Shown one piece after another: positions 22,874 to 31,769 of a DNA stretch of 64,000 bases. Positions within the stretch are counted from its first letter, which is position 1; every line of letters begins with the position of its first letter. The notes beneath the pieces were generated by a model. That model did not search any database, was not told the origin of the DNA, and worked only from the letters and a program-made list of their open reading frames with translations. The position numbers were made by a program, and so were the translations under genes. The stretch is from JALZKA01 sp033856515 (GTDB taxonomy: Bacteria; Actinomycetota; Thermoleophilia; Solirubrobacterales; 70-9): the NCBI GenBank assembly GCA_033856515.1, contig JAWVEY010000020.1, positions 1-64,000 on the forward strand, in the 5' to 3' direction.

Positions 22874-24622
22874 CTACTGGGGACGCTTCATCAGCTTTTT
22901 GAATTCGCCCCAGGGCCGCGTGTTTGCGACGTCGGCTTTGGTCAGCCATGCCCTGCGTGCATTCGCGACGCCGTAGCGCATGTTCGCGAGGGTCGAGATG
23001 CGGTGCGCGTCGGTGTTGAGGCAGATCTTCACCCCTGCGTCCGCAGCCAGGCGCGCGTTCTGCTCGGAGAGGTCGCGGCGGTTCGGGTTGCCGTTGATCT
23101 CGATCATCGTGCCGGCGCTCGCGGCGGCCTCGACGACGGCCTCGATGTCGAAGTCATAACCCTCGCGGCGCAGGAGCATGCGGCCGGAGGGGTGACCCAG
23201 GCAGTCAACGAGCGGATGCTCGACAGCCGCGACCATCCGCTTCGTCATGTTCTCGCGCGTCATCCGGAACGAGGTGTGGACCGAGGCGACGACCCAGTCG
23301 AGCCGCTCGAGCAGCGAGTCCTCGTAGTCGAGCGAACCATCGGTGAGGATGTTCACCTCGGATCCGGCGAGCACGCGGAAGCGCTTCGTGGCGATGCGCT
23401 CGTTCAGCTCGGCGATCTCCTCGATGCGCTCCTCGAGCATCTCGGGAGTCACGTGGTCACCGAAGCCGTGCGAGGCGGAGTGGTCGGTGACGGCGAAGTA
23501 CGAGTAGCCGAGTGAGCGGGCCGCATCGACCATCTCCTCGAGCTCGTTCTTGCCGTCCGAGAGCGTCGTGTGGGAGTGAAGGTCGCCCTTGATGTCGTCC
23601 TGGTTCACGAGCTTTGGCAGCTTCCCGTCGCGCGCTGCCTTGATCTCGCCGCGACCCTCGCGGAGCTCGGGCTCGATGTATGACATCCCTAGCCGCTTGT
23701 AGACCTTCTCCTCCGTCGCGAACTGCTCGACCTTGCCGGACTCGACGTCGGTGATCCCGTGCTCGGACACCGAGAGGCCCATCTTGACCGCGCGCTCACG
23801 CAGCTCGATGTTGTGTGCGGCCGAGCCGGTGAAGTGCTGGAGGAGGTTTCCGTACGCCTCGGGGGCGACGATCCGCAGGTCGACCGAGACGCCGTTCTGA
23901 GTGGTGATCCTGGCGCCGCCCTGCCCGGGATTTCCCGACGCGGCTGCCAGCGGGTGCTCGACGAGCGCCGTCGCGAGTGCCTTCGGGTCCTTTGCAGTGG
24001 CGATGAGATCGACGTCCTTGCACGTCTCGGCCAGCCGGCGAGCGGAGCCCGCAACGGCGACCGCCTCACACGCCGGATGCTCGAGCAGGTCGGCAGCGAG
24101 CTTCTCGGCAATGGGCAGAACATCCGAGAGAAGGACGCGCTCGGCCGGTCCTTCGGCGCCCAGCTTCTCCAGTTGCGCGGCGATGTTCTCCTCGGCCTTC
24201 GGACCTAGGCCCTTCATCGAGCGAATGCGCTGATCGGCGACCGCTTCTCGCAGATCGTCCATGGAGGCGATCCCGATCTCGTCGTAGAGACGGCGCGCGG
24301 TCTTGGCGCCCAGGCCCGGGATGCGCGTCACCTCGACCAGGGTTGCCGGGAACTTTGCCTTGAGCTTCTCGGCCGACGGGATCGTGCCCGTCTCGAGGAA
24401 AGCCTTGATCTTCTCCTCCGAGGTCTTGCCGATCCCTGGCAGCTCTGTGACCTTGCCGGCGCGCGTCAGCTCCGCGATCGAGACCGGGCACTGACGCATC
24501 GTCTTGGCCGCGTCGCGGTACGCGTTCACGCGGAAGCGGTCGGCGCCGTCGAGCTCGTACAGCACCCCGAGCTCGGAAAATGCTTCGGCGATGTCGGCGT
24601 TTGTCGGATCCTTCTTGGCCAT
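22874..24622 (-). CDS. polX: Family X DNA polymerase / PHP nuclease (PolX)
   Basis: 582 residues. Residues 1-320 are a pol-beta-like unit: helix-hairpin-helix segments (VTELPGIGKTSEEKI, VTRIPGLGAKTARRLY), then the nucleotidyltransferase core with GSARR and KDVDLIA. Residues about 335-580 are a PHP domain with metal-binding motifs KGDLHSHTTLSDG, VTDHSAS, GSEVNIL, ASVHTSF, GHPSGR and NTDAHR, which gives 3'-5' exonuclease or AP-endonuclease activity in bacterial PolX. It acts in gap filling during base-excision repair. I chose the ATG at 24622 (AKKDPTNADIAEAF follows); an ATG four codons earlier is possible. Confidence 0.93.
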   Translation of the reverse strand: MAKKDPTNADIAEAFSELGVLYELDGADRFRVNAYRDAAKTMRQCPVSIAELTRAGKVTELPGIGKTSEEKIKAFLETGTIPSAEKLKAKFPATLVEVTRIPGLGAKTARRLYDEIGIASMDDLREAVADQRIRSMKGLGPKAEENIAAQLEKLGAEGPAERVLLSDVLPIAEKLAADLLEHPACEAVAVAGSARRLAETCKDVDLIATAKDPKALATALVEHPLAAASGNPGQGGARITTQNGVSVDLRIVAPEAYGNLLQHFTGSAAHNIELRERAVKMGLSVSEHGITDVESGKVEQFATEEKVYKRLGMSYIEPELREGRGEIKAARDGKLPKLVNQDDIKGDLHSHTTLSDGKNELEEMVDAARSLGYSYFAVTDHSASHGFGDHVTPEMLEERIEEIAELNERIATKRFRVLAGSEVNILTDGSLDYEDSLLERLDWVVASVHTSFRMTRENMTKRMVAAVEHPLVDCLGHPSGRMLLRREGYDFDIEAVVEAAASAGTMIEINGNPNRRDLSEQNARLAADAGVKICLNTDAHRISTLANMRYGVANARRAWLTKADVANTRPWGEFKKLMKRPQ

Positions 24623-24628
24623 TCGAAA

Positions 24629-24635
24629 TAGCATC
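24629..24635. promoter_or_regulatory. Overlapping divergent -10 elements, polX and glycosyltransferase
   Basis: TAGCAT (plus) lies six bases before the ATG at 24641. The opposite strand of 24630-24635 is GATGCT, seven bases before the polX ATG. The whole intergenic gap is 18 bp. Confidence 0.4.
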
Positions 24636-24640
24636 CTGGC

Positions 24641-25348
24641 ATGGAGGCTGTGTGGGTGGTCATGCCCACCTACAACGAGGCCCTGAACCTCGAACCCGTC
24701 ATCGAGGCGACCCGCGAAAAGCTCCCTGCCGGCAGCCGGATCCTGGTCGTGGACGACAGCTCGCCGGACGGGACAGGGCAGGTCGCCGACCGCCTCGCGA
24801 GCGAGTCTGACGACCTCGAGGTGCTTCATCGGCCGGAGAAGGAGGGACTCGGGCCGGCGTACGTTGCTGGCTTCCACCGAGTGCTCGATGCAGGGGCTGA
24901 CCTGATCGTCCAAATGGACGCCGACTTTTCGCACGATCCGGCCGACATTCCGCGCCTGCTCGAGGCCGCGGCCGGTTCCGACGTCGTGATCGGGTCGCGC
25001 TACGTCGAGGGGGGCGGCGTCCCGGACTGGGGCCTGCGCCGCCGCCTGATGAGCAGGGTCGGCTCGGCTTACGCGCAGGTGGCGCTGGGGGTTCCATATC
25101 GCGACCTGACCGGCGGCTTCAAGGTGATCCGGCGCGAGGTCCTCGAATCGATCGACCTCGACGGAACCGCCTCGCACGGCTACGCCTTTCAGGTCGAGCT
25201 GACCTATAGCGCGAGTCTCGCCGGCTTCCGGATCGAGGAGATTCCGATCCAATTTCGCGACCGGCGCGCAGGAAACTCGAAGATGAACGCGCGCATCGTG
25301 CTCGAAGCCGCCATCGGAGTGCCTAGGATGCGCTTGCGCCGACAGTGA
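24641..25348 (+). CDS. GT2 glycosyltransferase, polyprenol-phosphate mannosyltransferase-like
   Basis: 235 residues. A GT-A fold with VVMPTYNEALNLEPVI, the nucleotide site VVDDSSPDGTGQ, the DxD-type metal site MDADFSHDP, and GSRYVEGGGVPDWGLRRR plus DLTGGFKVIRREVLE. This order is that of dolichol/polyprenol-phosphate mannose synthases (Dpm1/Ppm1), which charge a lipid carrier with mannose for cell-envelope glycan or protein glycosylation. No membrane span and no fused acyltransferase; such short forms act at the membrane surface. Sugar and lipid specificity inferred. The start is set by TAGCAT six bases upstream. Confidence 0.88.
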   Translation: MEAVWVVMPTYNEALNLEPVIEATREKLPAGSRILVVDDSSPDGTGQVADRLASESDDLEVLHRPEKEGLGPAYVAGFHRVLDAGADLIVQMDADFSHDPADIPRLLEAAAGSDVVIGSRYVEGGGVPDWGLRRRLMSRVGSAYAQVALGVPYRDLTGGFKVIRREVLESIDLDGTASHGYAFQVELTYSASLAGFRIEEIPIQFRDRRAGNSKMNARIVLEAAIGVPRMRLRRQ

Positions 25349-25382
25349 TCCCCTGGCGCGAGAGTTGCCTCACTTCATTTTG

Positions 25383-25413
25383 TATAGTAAGAGCCAGACA
25401 CCCGACCAGGAGA
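25383..25413 (+). promoter_or_regulatory. trxA -10 element and Shine-Dalgarno sequence
   Basis: TATAGT (25383-25388), preceded by TTTG, is a strong -10. AGGAGA (25408-25413) sits five bases before the ATG at 25418. Unlike most neighbours this gene has a conventional leader. Confidence 0.6.
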
Positions 25414-25417
25414 CCAC

Positions 25418-25744
25418 ATGACCGGCAAGCTGCCTGACGTAACCGACGCCAACTTCCAGAGCGACGTTCTGGATTCCGGCGAGCCCGTTCTCGTCGACTT
25501 CTGGGCGCCGTGGTGCGGTCCTTGCCGAGTGGTCCACCCGATCCTCGAAGAGATGTCTGGCGAGCGCGACGACGTTCGGATCGTCTCGCTCAACATCGAC
25601 GACAACCAGCAGACGGCGGCGCAGTTCGACGTCCTGTCGATCCCGACCCTGATCCTGTTCAAGGACGGCGCCGAGGCGAAGCGCATCGTCGGCGCCAGGC
25701 CCAAGCGAAGCCTCGAGGCTGAGCTGGAGCCGGCTCTGGCCTAA
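25418..25744 (+). CDS. trxA: Thioredoxin
   Basis: 108 residues, the usual thioredoxin length. Active site FWAPWCGPCRVVHPI with Cys 33 and Cys 36; the cis-Pro is in VLSIPTLILFKDG. A general cytosolic disulphide reductase that is recycled by thioredoxin reductase and serves, among others, peptide methionine sulfoxide reductase (a copy lies 10 kb away). It has a conventional promoter and strong ribosome site, pointing to steady high expression. Single gene, convergent with a PD40 exoprotein. Confidence 0.95.
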   Translation: MTGKLPDVTDANFQSDVLDSGEPVLVDFWAPWCGPCRVVHPILEEMSGERDDVRIVSLNIDDNQQTAAQFDVLSIPTLILFKDGAEAKRIVGARPKRSLEAELEPALA

Positions 25745-25768
25745 GGTCGGAGCGTCCGTTTCGCCGCT

Positions 25769-27115
25769 CTAGTCGAGCGGGCCACGCAGGAAGACGTCGA
25801 AGTCGTTCCCGTCGTCAGCGGCGTTCGTGTTCTTTGCCATCGACGAGAACGCGACCCAGTCTTTGTTGGCGACGTCGGCCAACTGGTTCGTGTCCTTCAC
25901 ATCGCCGTTCGACGCCCGGCTGACGAGGATCGTCTTCTTCGACTTGATGTCGCGGCGGTAAACGTTTCGCAGGTTGCCGCCGTTGTTCGCGTAATTCCAC
26001 TGCGTATCCCACACCACGTAGCGGCCATTCGCTGAGATCTCGGGGAAGGCGGGGGCCAAGCCGCTGACGGCGGGCTCCTTGCCGTTCGACTTCACGGAGA
26101 CCCGGAAGGTCTTTTTCTTCTTGACGTCGCGCACATAGATATCTATGTCGTCGTTGTCATCATCGGGAACGAATTTGGCGAATCCGTCCGCGGCGAACGC
26201 GACGTAGCGCCCGTCCTCCGAGATGGACGGCGTGCGCGAGTTCGCGTTGTCGTTCGGGTCGGCCTCGTCGCCGTTCGACTTGAGGCTTGCGCGGACGGTC
26301 TTCCCCTTCTTCAGGTCGCGGACGAAGACGTCCGTATCGACCATGAAGCCGAAGTCCGGATCGCCCGTCGCCGTGTCGGGCGATGAGAAGGCGACGTAGC
26401 GCCCGTCGCCCGAGATCGGGATCTTCGAGTCCTTGTCGGTGTTGAGGCTGCCGACCCCGTTTGGAAGCTGCTGGTCGGCGGAGCCGACGCTCGCCCTGAC
26501 GGTCGTGTCCTTCTTGGGGTTGCGTACGAAGGTGTCGTACGCGGTGTTCGAGTCGCCCGGCACGAAGGCGCCGTAGCTCTGCCACGCGACCAGGCCGTTG
26601 TTTGCCACGCCTGAGATCTCCGAATCGTCGTCTACGCCGGAGAGCTGGTTGTCGCTGTCGGTGAGCGAGATCAGGATCGTCTTGCCCGTCTCAAGGTCGC
26701 GGCGGTAGACGTCCTCGGTGCCCGCGGTGTTGTCGTCGTTCGAGAGCTCGCCGCCGCAGCCGAAGCTGACGTACCGGCCATTTGGCGAGATGTCCGCCGC
26801 GGCGCACTCCGCGTCGCGGGGGTCGCCGCTCGAGTCGACGCTCACGAGCTCGTTCTTGTCCTGCTCGCGGTCATAGAGGTAGACGTCGAAGGCCATGTCG
26901 TCGTCCTTGCCAACGAGCTTCGCGAAGCTCTCGTAGACGGTGTAGCGGCCGCCGCCGGAGATCGACGTGTAGTCCGCTGCCGCGCCTGCGACCTCGTTGC
27001 CGTTGGCCTTCACGCTCATTCGGATCGTGTTCGGGCCGCCACCGCCGGCGCCGGCGGAGGACGCGACCAGAAGAGCGACAGCAAGAGTCGCGAGCGCGGA
27101 GAGGGTGCGCTTCAT
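25769..27115 (-). CDS. Secreted TolB-like PD40 beta-propeller protein
   Basis: 448 residues from the ATG at 27115. Signal peptide KRTLSALATLAVALLVASSAGA. The mature part is a series of propeller blades with ISPNGRYVSFG, ISGDGRYVAFSS, ISEDGRYVAFAADG and ISANGRYVVWD, each ending in a VYxRDxKxxKT strand. The blades are Asp/Asn-rich in loops, suggesting calcium or salt adaptation. Related to the protein at 38271-39638. No enzyme motif. Probably an extracellular binding or scaffold protein. The start shares a 15-bp promoter region with the divergent tautomerase gene. Confidence 0.85.
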   Translation of the reverse strand: MKRTLSALATLAVALLVASSAGAGGGGPNTIRMSVKANGNEVAGAAADYTSISGGGRYTVYESFAKLVGKDDDMAFDVYLYDREQDKNELVSVDSSGDPRDAECAAADISPNGRYVSFGCGGELSNDDNTAGTEDVYRRDLETGKTILISLTDSDNQLSGVDDDSEISGVANNGLVAWQSYGAFVPGDSNTAYDTFVRNPKKDTTVRASVGSADQQLPNGVGSLNTDKDSKIPISGDGRYVAFSSPDTATGDPDFGFMVDTDVFVRDLKKGKTVRASLKSNGDEADPNDNANSRTPSISEDGRYVAFAADGFAKFVPDDDNDDIDIYVRDVKKKKTFRVSVKSNGKEPAVSGLAPAFPEISANGRYVVWDTQWNYANNGGNLRNVYRRDIKSKKTILVSRASNGDVKDTNQLADVANKDWVAFSSMAKNTNAADDGNDFDVFLRGPLD

Positions 27116-27127
27116 ACTCCGACTATG
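27113..27127. promoter_or_regulatory. Ultra-compact divergent leaderless promoter pair
   Basis: CATACTCCGACTATG. Plus: CATACT, six bases, ATG (27125). Minus: CATAGT, six bases, ATG (27115). Each -10 hexamer overlaps the other gene's start codon. Confidence 0.55.
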
Positions 27128-27304
27128 CCATTCATTCACGTTCACTGGTTCGAAGGCCGTTCAGACGAGCAGAAGGCCGAGCTTGCGAAACGGATCACCG
27201 AGGCGATGGTCGAGGTCGGGAAGACTTCAGAGGACCACGTCTGGATCAAGTTCGACGACTCGAAGAAGTCGGACTGGGTGATGGGCGGCGAGCAGCAGGG
27301 CTGA
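27125..27304 (+). CDS. 4-oxalocrotonate tautomerase-family protein
   Basis: 59 residues, the normal size for the 4-OT family. After Met removal the N-terminus is Pro (PFIHVHWFEGRSDEQKAELA), the catalytic base of tautomerases. The helix KAELAKRITEAMVEVG and strand EDHVWIKFDD follow the usual beta-alpha-beta plan, ending in SDWVMGGEQQG with the Gly-rich C-terminus. Such enzymes form hexamers and tautomerise 2-hydroxymuconate-like dienols or dehalogenate; substrate unknown. It is nine bases from the divergent PD40 gene's start codon. The short length makes this gene easy to miss. Confidence 0.85.
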   Translation: MPFIHVHWFEGRSDEQKAELAKRITEAMVEVGKTSEDHVWIKFDDSKKSDWVMGGEQQG

Positions 27305-27334
27305 TCGCCCCGCCGCTCGCCTCCATCGCGAGCG

Positions 27335-27685
27335 TCAGAGCTCGATCGTCTCCGATTTGCCGGCTTCGCAGACGTCCCCTTCTGCCTTGGCCTTCGCGTA
27401 GAACTTGCCGTTGTTCTCGCCGGAGTTGCCGGTCGACCACGCGCCGTTCGGCTCAGAGGTGTCCGAGCCGATCTTCTTGTCGTCTCCAGACCTCTTCTTG
27501 AAGACCGTGACCTTCCGGTCAACCTTGCACGGGTCGGCGTCGGACTTCACCTTGCCCGAGAAGTCGCCATTCGGCCCCTTGATGGTTACCTCAGTCGGGT
27601 ACTTGCCGTGACCCGTCGCGCTCATCGGAACGACAGCGATCGCGAACACGGCCGCCACTACCAGTAATGCCTTACCGAACTTCAT
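27335..27685 (-). CDS. Small secreted protein, hypothetical
   Basis: 116 residues from the ATG at 27685, with AAAGG upstream. MKFGKALLVVAAVFAIAVVPMSATG is a signal peptide. The mature chain (about 90 residues) is beta-rich, with two Cys (DPCKVDR and GDVCEAG) likely paired, and segments VTIKGPNGDFSGKVKSD and KKIGSDTSEPNGAW that look like one Ig/CNA-B-like sandwich. Such domains often act as stalks or adhesins. Function unknown. It stands between the tautomerase and ileS. Confidence 0.7.
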   Translation of the reverse strand: MKFGKALLVVAAVFAIAVVPMSATGHGKYPTEVTIKGPNGDFSGKVKSDADPCKVDRKVTVFKKRSGDDKKIGSDTSEPNGAWSTGNSGENNGKFYAKAKAEGDVCEAGKSETIEL

Positions 27686-27752
27686 CCCTAAACCTTTCCC
27701 TTGCTTTGCTGACAGGCGGTTCCCTGCCGCTCTCGCCAGCATACGCCTCTGT

Positions 27753-30700
27753 TCACGCCCGCGCGACCCCGATTGAGAGCGTCTTTCCCTCGATCGTGAC
27801 GTCTGATGCGGGTCCGTTCGGCTCGTAGGCCACCTGGGTGGCCAGCACCTCGCCCGTCACGTAGGCCTCGTGGGCGCGAGCGGCCGCGATCAGCTCATCG
27901 TCGCCGCCCAGGCGAAGCGAGATCCGGTCGGTGATCTCCAGCCCAGCCTGCTTGCGGGCGTTCTGCACGGCGTGGACGACCTCACGCGCGAGGCCCTCCC
28001 GGCGCAGGTCGTCGTCCAGGTCGAGCGCCAGTGCCACCGCCCGGCCTGCCTCCGACTCGACCTCGTACCCCTCGAGCGGCTCCATCACCAGCTGGAGGTC
28101 ATCCGGCTCCAGCGTGTGCTCGTGGCCGTCGATCGCGATGCCAACCTGCCGCTCGCCGTTCGCAGCCGCACGAGCGGAGTCGGGGTCGAGCCCTTCGACA
28201 GCGGCCGCCACCTGGGGCATCGACTTGCCGAAGCGCGGGCCGAGCGTGCGGTAGTTCGGCTTGACCCGGTGGGAGACGAGCTCAGCCTCCTCGGTCACGA
28301 ACTCCAGCTCGCGAACGTTGAGCTCCGCACGGACGATGTCCCCGAGGCGCTCGATCTCGTCGCGCTCGGCGCCGGTCGCGACGATTACGGCCTTGGAGAG
28401 CGGCTGGCGCATCTTCATCTTCGCGGCCGCGCGAGCGGCGCGGCCGAGCTCGATCGCGCGCATCGCGGCAGCGACGCCAGCCTCCAGATCGGCGTCGCGG
28501 TAGCCGCCGTCGGCGCGCGGGAAATCGGAGAGGTGGACGGACGAACCGTCGCCAGACAGGTTGCGGTGGATCTCGTCGGTGACGAACGGCATGAAAGGCG
28601 CCAGCATCCGCACGACCTCGAGCAGGCAGTGGCGGAGCGTTCCCAGCGCGTGCTCATCGCCCTCCCAGAAGCGCCGGCGCGAGAGGCGCACGTAGCGGTT
28701 GGAGAGCGTCTCGGTGAAGGCGGCGATCTCCTGACCGGCGCGGGTGCAGTTGAAGCCTTCTAGCTCACGACCTGCGATCTCGGCAGTGCGCTCGAGCTCA
28801 GACAGGATCCAGCGGTCCAGGTCGGTGCCCTCGCCAGGTGCGGGAGCCTGGGGTGCGGATTCGGGATCGAGGCCCTCCGCGTTCGCGTACATGACCCAGA
28901 ACGAGTATGTGTTCCACAGGGTGTTCAAGAACTGGCGCGTCGCCTCGCCCAGCGACTCGACCGAGAAGCGGTAGCCCGACCAGGGCTGCTGGGCGGTCAG
29001 GTAGTACCAGCGGAAGGCGTCCGCGCCGTGGGTCTCCAGGACGTCCCAGGGATCCACGACGTTGCCCTTCGACTTGGACATCTTCTGGCCCTCGGGGTCG
29101 AGGATCAGGCCCAGGCAGACGCAGTTCTCATATGACGACTGGTCGAAGACGAGGGTCGAGACGGCGAGAAGCGAGTAGAACCAGCCGCGGGTCTGGTCGA
29201 TCCCCTCGCAGACGTACTGGGCGGGAAAGCGCTGCTCGAACTCCTCGGTGCCCTCGAAGGGATGGTGGAACTGGGCAAACGGCATCGACCCGGAGTCGAA
29301 CCAGGTGTCGATGACCTCCGGCACGCGGCGCATCTGGCCCTCACACCCCTCGCGCTCGCAGGCCAAGACGATGTCGTCCGCGTAGGGGCGGTGCAGGTCG
29401 TCGGGGATCTCGCCGCCCCGCTCGCGGAGCTCCTCGACCGAGCCGGCGCAGAAGTCTTCGTCGCAATCGGCAACGTCGCATTGCCAGATGGGCAACGGAG
29501 TGCCCCAGTAGCGCTCGCGCGACAGCGCCCAGTCGACGTTGTTCTCGAGCCATTTGCCGAATCGCCCGTGCTTGATGTGCTCGGGATGCCAGCCGATCTT
29601 CTCGTTCTCGGCCAGCATGCGGTCGCGCACCTCGGTTGTGCGGATGTACCAACTCGACTTGGCGTAGTACAGGAGCGGCGTGCCGCAGCGCCAGCAGTGG
29701 GGGTAGGCGTGCTCGTAGTCCATCCGTTTGAACAGGCGGCCGTTCTCCTCGAGCGCGGCGACGATCTCCGGGTTGTGCTCGAAGACGAGCTTGCCCTGGA
29801 AGTCAGGGACTCGTTCGTCGAAAGTGCCGTCGGGGCGAACCGGGTTTTGAAGCGTCATGCCGTGCTCCTCGCCCAGGCGGAAGTCGTCCTCTCCGAAGGC
29901 GAGCGCGGTGTGGACCAGGCCGGTGCCGTCGTCGGTCGTGACGAAGTCGCCCAGGAGGACGGAGTGGCCGAGCGGCCCGAAGTCCTCGCCGGGTACGAAG
30001 CTGAACGGCGCTTCGTAGCGGACGCCCTTGAGCGCTGAGCCCGGGAAGGATGCGAGCGACTCGAAGCCCTCGCCCAGCACACGTTCCGCGAGCGCGCGGG
30101 CCACGATTACGACCTCGTCCGAGCCTGCGGGCTGGGCGCGCACATACTCGATCTCGGCGCCGGCGGCGACCGCCGCGTGGGAGATCAGGGTCCACGGAGT
30201 CGTGGTCCAGACCAGAAGGTTGTCGCCCGGCTGGATGGGGGACTCGGGGATCTCGTCGGCGGGCGGAACGGCAGTGACGGGCAGGCGGACGTAGACCGAG
30301 GGATCGATGACGTCCTTGTATCCCTGCGCGACCTCGTGGGAGGAGAGCGCCGTGCCACAGCGCGGGCAATATGGGACGACCTTGTAGCCCTGATAGAGGC
30401 GTCCCGCGTCCCAGATCTGGCGCAGCGCCCACCAGACCGACTCGATGTAGTCGTCGGTCATCGTGACGTAGGGATCGTCGAGGTCCATCCAGAACCCGAT
30501 CCGCTGAGTCAGCTTGTTCCAGTCCTCGACGTAGCGAAAGACCGACTCGCGGCACTTCGCGTTGAACTCGGCGATGCCGTACTCCTCGATCTCCTCCTTG
30601 GAGGAGATGCCGAGCTCCTTCTCGACCTCCAGCTCGACAGGCAGGCCGTGGCAGTCCCAGCCGGCCTTGCGGGGGACGCTCGCGCCGGCCATCGTGCGGT

Positions 30701-30917
30701 AGCGCGGGTATACGTCCTTGAAGACGCGGGCCAGAACGTGGTGGGAGCCGGGCTTGCCATTCGCGGTGGGCGGGCCTTCGTAGAAGCTCCAGGTGTCCGC
30801 GTGGGCGCGCAGCTCGAGCTGGCGGTGGAAGAGGTCCTCTTCCTTCCAAGTCTCGAGCAACGCGTGTTCGAGCTCGACGAAGCTCTGCTTGGGATCGACT
30901 GGCCTGAAACCGCTCAC
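27753..30917 (-). CDS. ileS: Isoleucyl-tRNA synthetase
   Basis: 1054 residues, class I. The HIGH signature has the actinobacterial form GPPTANGKPGSHHVLAR (HH at 59-60), and KMSKS is intact (GQKMSKSKGN, near residue 612). PYCPRCGTALSSHEVAQGY and the editing domain follow, and the C-terminal anticodon domain is of the longer, eukaryote-like type often linked to mupirocin tolerance; that link is from family knowledge, not tested here. GTG start at 30917 with TAGACT nine bases upstream. The promoter gap is only 40 bp, so there is no room for a T-box leader, unlike many actinobacterial ileS genes. Confidence 0.96.
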   Translation of the reverse strand: MSGFRPVDPKQSFVELEHALLETWKEEDLFHRQLELRAHADTWSFYEGPPTANGKPGSHHVLARVFKDVYPRYRTMAGASVPRKAGWDCHGLPVELEVEKELGISSKEEIEEYGIAEFNAKCRESVFRYVEDWNKLTQRIGFWMDLDDPYVTMTDDYIESVWWALRQIWDAGRLYQGYKVVPYCPRCGTALSSHEVAQGYKDVIDPSVYVRLPVTAVPPADEIPESPIQPGDNLLVWTTTPWTLISHAAVAAGAEIEYVRAQPAGSDEVVIVARALAERVLGEGFESLASFPGSALKGVRYEAPFSFVPGEDFGPLGHSVLLGDFVTTDDGTGLVHTALAFGEDDFRLGEEHGMTLQNPVRPDGTFDERVPDFQGKLVFEHNPEIVAALEENGRLFKRMDYEHAYPHCWRCGTPLLYYAKSSWYIRTTEVRDRMLAENEKIGWHPEHIKHGRFGKWLENNVDWALSRERYWGTPLPIWQCDVADCDEDFCAGSVEELRERGGEIPDDLHRPYADDIVLACEREGCEGQMRRVPEVIDTWFDSGSMPFAQFHHPFEGTEEFEQRFPAQYVCEGIDQTRGWFYSLLAVSTLVFDQSSYENCVCLGLILDPEGQKMSKSKGNVVDPWDVLETHGADAFRWYYLTAQQPWSGYRFSVESLGEATRQFLNTLWNTYSFWVMYANAEGLDPESAPQAPAPGEGTDLDRWILSELERTAEIAGRELEGFNCTRAGQEIAAFTETLSNRYVRLSRRRFWEGDEHALGTLRHCLLEVVRMLAPFMPFVTDEIHRNLSGDGSSVHLSDFPRADGGYRDADLEAGVAAAMRAIELGRAARAAAKMKMRQPLSKAVIVATGAERDEIERLGDIVRAELNVRELEFVTEEAELVSHRVKPNYRTLGPRFGKSMPQVAAAVEGLDPDSARAAANGERQVGIAIDGHEHTLEPDDLQLVMEPLEGYEVESEAGRAVALALDLDDDLRREGLAREVVHAVQNARKQAGLEITDRISLRLGGDDELIAAARAHEAYVTGEVLATQVAYEPNGPASDVTIEGKTLSIGVARA

Positions 30918-30926
30918 GGGGAGCGG

Positions 30927-30949
30927 AGTCTAGGCACGGCAGATAGCTT
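30927..30949. promoter_or_regulatory. Divergent -10 elements of ileS and hydrolase gene
   Basis: Minus strand TAGACT (30927-30932), nine bases before the ileS GTG. Plus strand TAGCTT (30944-30949), eight bases before the ATG at 30958. Confidence 0.4.
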
Positions 30950-30957
30950 CCCGACCG

Positions 30958-31746
30958 ATGAATACCGCGGCCGGCTCCTATCGCGGCGGGTCGGGAACCC
31001 CGCTGCTGCTCCTTCACAGCGGTTTCCACACCTGGGTGGAGTTTCGCTCCCTGATCCGCGAGTTGGAACCTCACCGCGATGTCCTTGCCGTCACGCTGCC
31101 CGGCAGCGCCGGTGGACCGCCGCTGGAGCTTCGGGATTCGACCCTCCTCGATGCGTTTGCCAACCACGTCGAGGCAGCCCTCGATGATGCGGACTGGACC
31201 GAGCCTGTGAGCATGGTCGGCAGTTCCTACGGTGGCGTGACCGCGATCGAGCTCGGGGCTCGGGGTCGCGCGCGCGACGTCGTCGCGCTGGCACCACCCT
31301 GGCCGGTGGGAGCAGGGCTGGCCTTCTACGGCCTCGCTTTTGCGGCCCCGCTGATCGCGCTCCGGGTGACCGAGCCGGTTCACGGCCTGCTCGCCCGAGG
31401 CGGACGGCTGAGCGGACTCCTCTACAGCGGCTCGCCCAGACCGCCGGAGCTCGCCGAAGAGGACATCAGAACGCTCTGGCAGTCGGTCGGGCGCTTCCCC
31501 TTCTGGCGCACCGGACTTGCGAGCGGGCTCGGCGGGCCAGGGATGCCCGACCCCTCGCATGTTCGGTGCCCGGTCACGCTTGTGTGGGGGACTACGGATC
31601 GCCTCGTGCCGCACTGGATGCGGGCGCGCTGGGAGGAGGCTCTGCCGGATGCCCACGTCGAGACTCTGGATGGCTTTCCCCATCAGCCCCACCTCCGCGA
31701 CCCGAAACGAGTGGCGGAGCTGATTCTCAGCAGCTCGAACGAATAG
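30958..31746 (+). CDS. Alpha/beta-hydrolase fold protein
   Basis: 262 residues, cytosolic. The nucleophile elbow is MVGSSYGGV (Ser 90), the oxyanion region LLLLHSGFHTW, the acid probably Asp in WGTTDRLVP, and the catalytic His in GFPHQPHLRDP. A hydrophobic cap (ALAPPWPVGAGLAFYGLAF) may hold a lipophilic substrate. Could be an esterase, lipase, epoxide hydrolase or dehalogenase; Asp as nucleophile is excluded by the Ser. Divergent from ileS. Substrate unknown. Confidence 0.87.
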   Translation: MNTAAGSYRGGSGTPLLLLHSGFHTWVEFRSLIRELEPHRDVLAVTLPGSAGGPPLELRDSTLLDAFANHVEAALDDADWTEPVSMVGSSYGGVTAIELGARGRARDVVALAPPWPVGAGLAFYGLAFAAPLIALRVTEPVHGLLARGGRLSGLLYSGSPRPPELAEEDIRTLWQSVGRFPFWRTGLASGLGGPGMPDPSHVRCPVTLVWGTTDRLVPHWMRARWEEALPDAHVETLDGFPHQPHLRDPKRVAELILSSSNE

Positions 31747-31769
31747 GAGCGGTCACCCCATGCGCTGAG

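Noticed and set aside
30918..30957. Possible T-box leader before ileS
   Set aside because: Only 40 bases separate ileS from the divergent hydrolase gene, and a -10 element sits nine bases from the start codon; a T-box needs some 150-300 bases.
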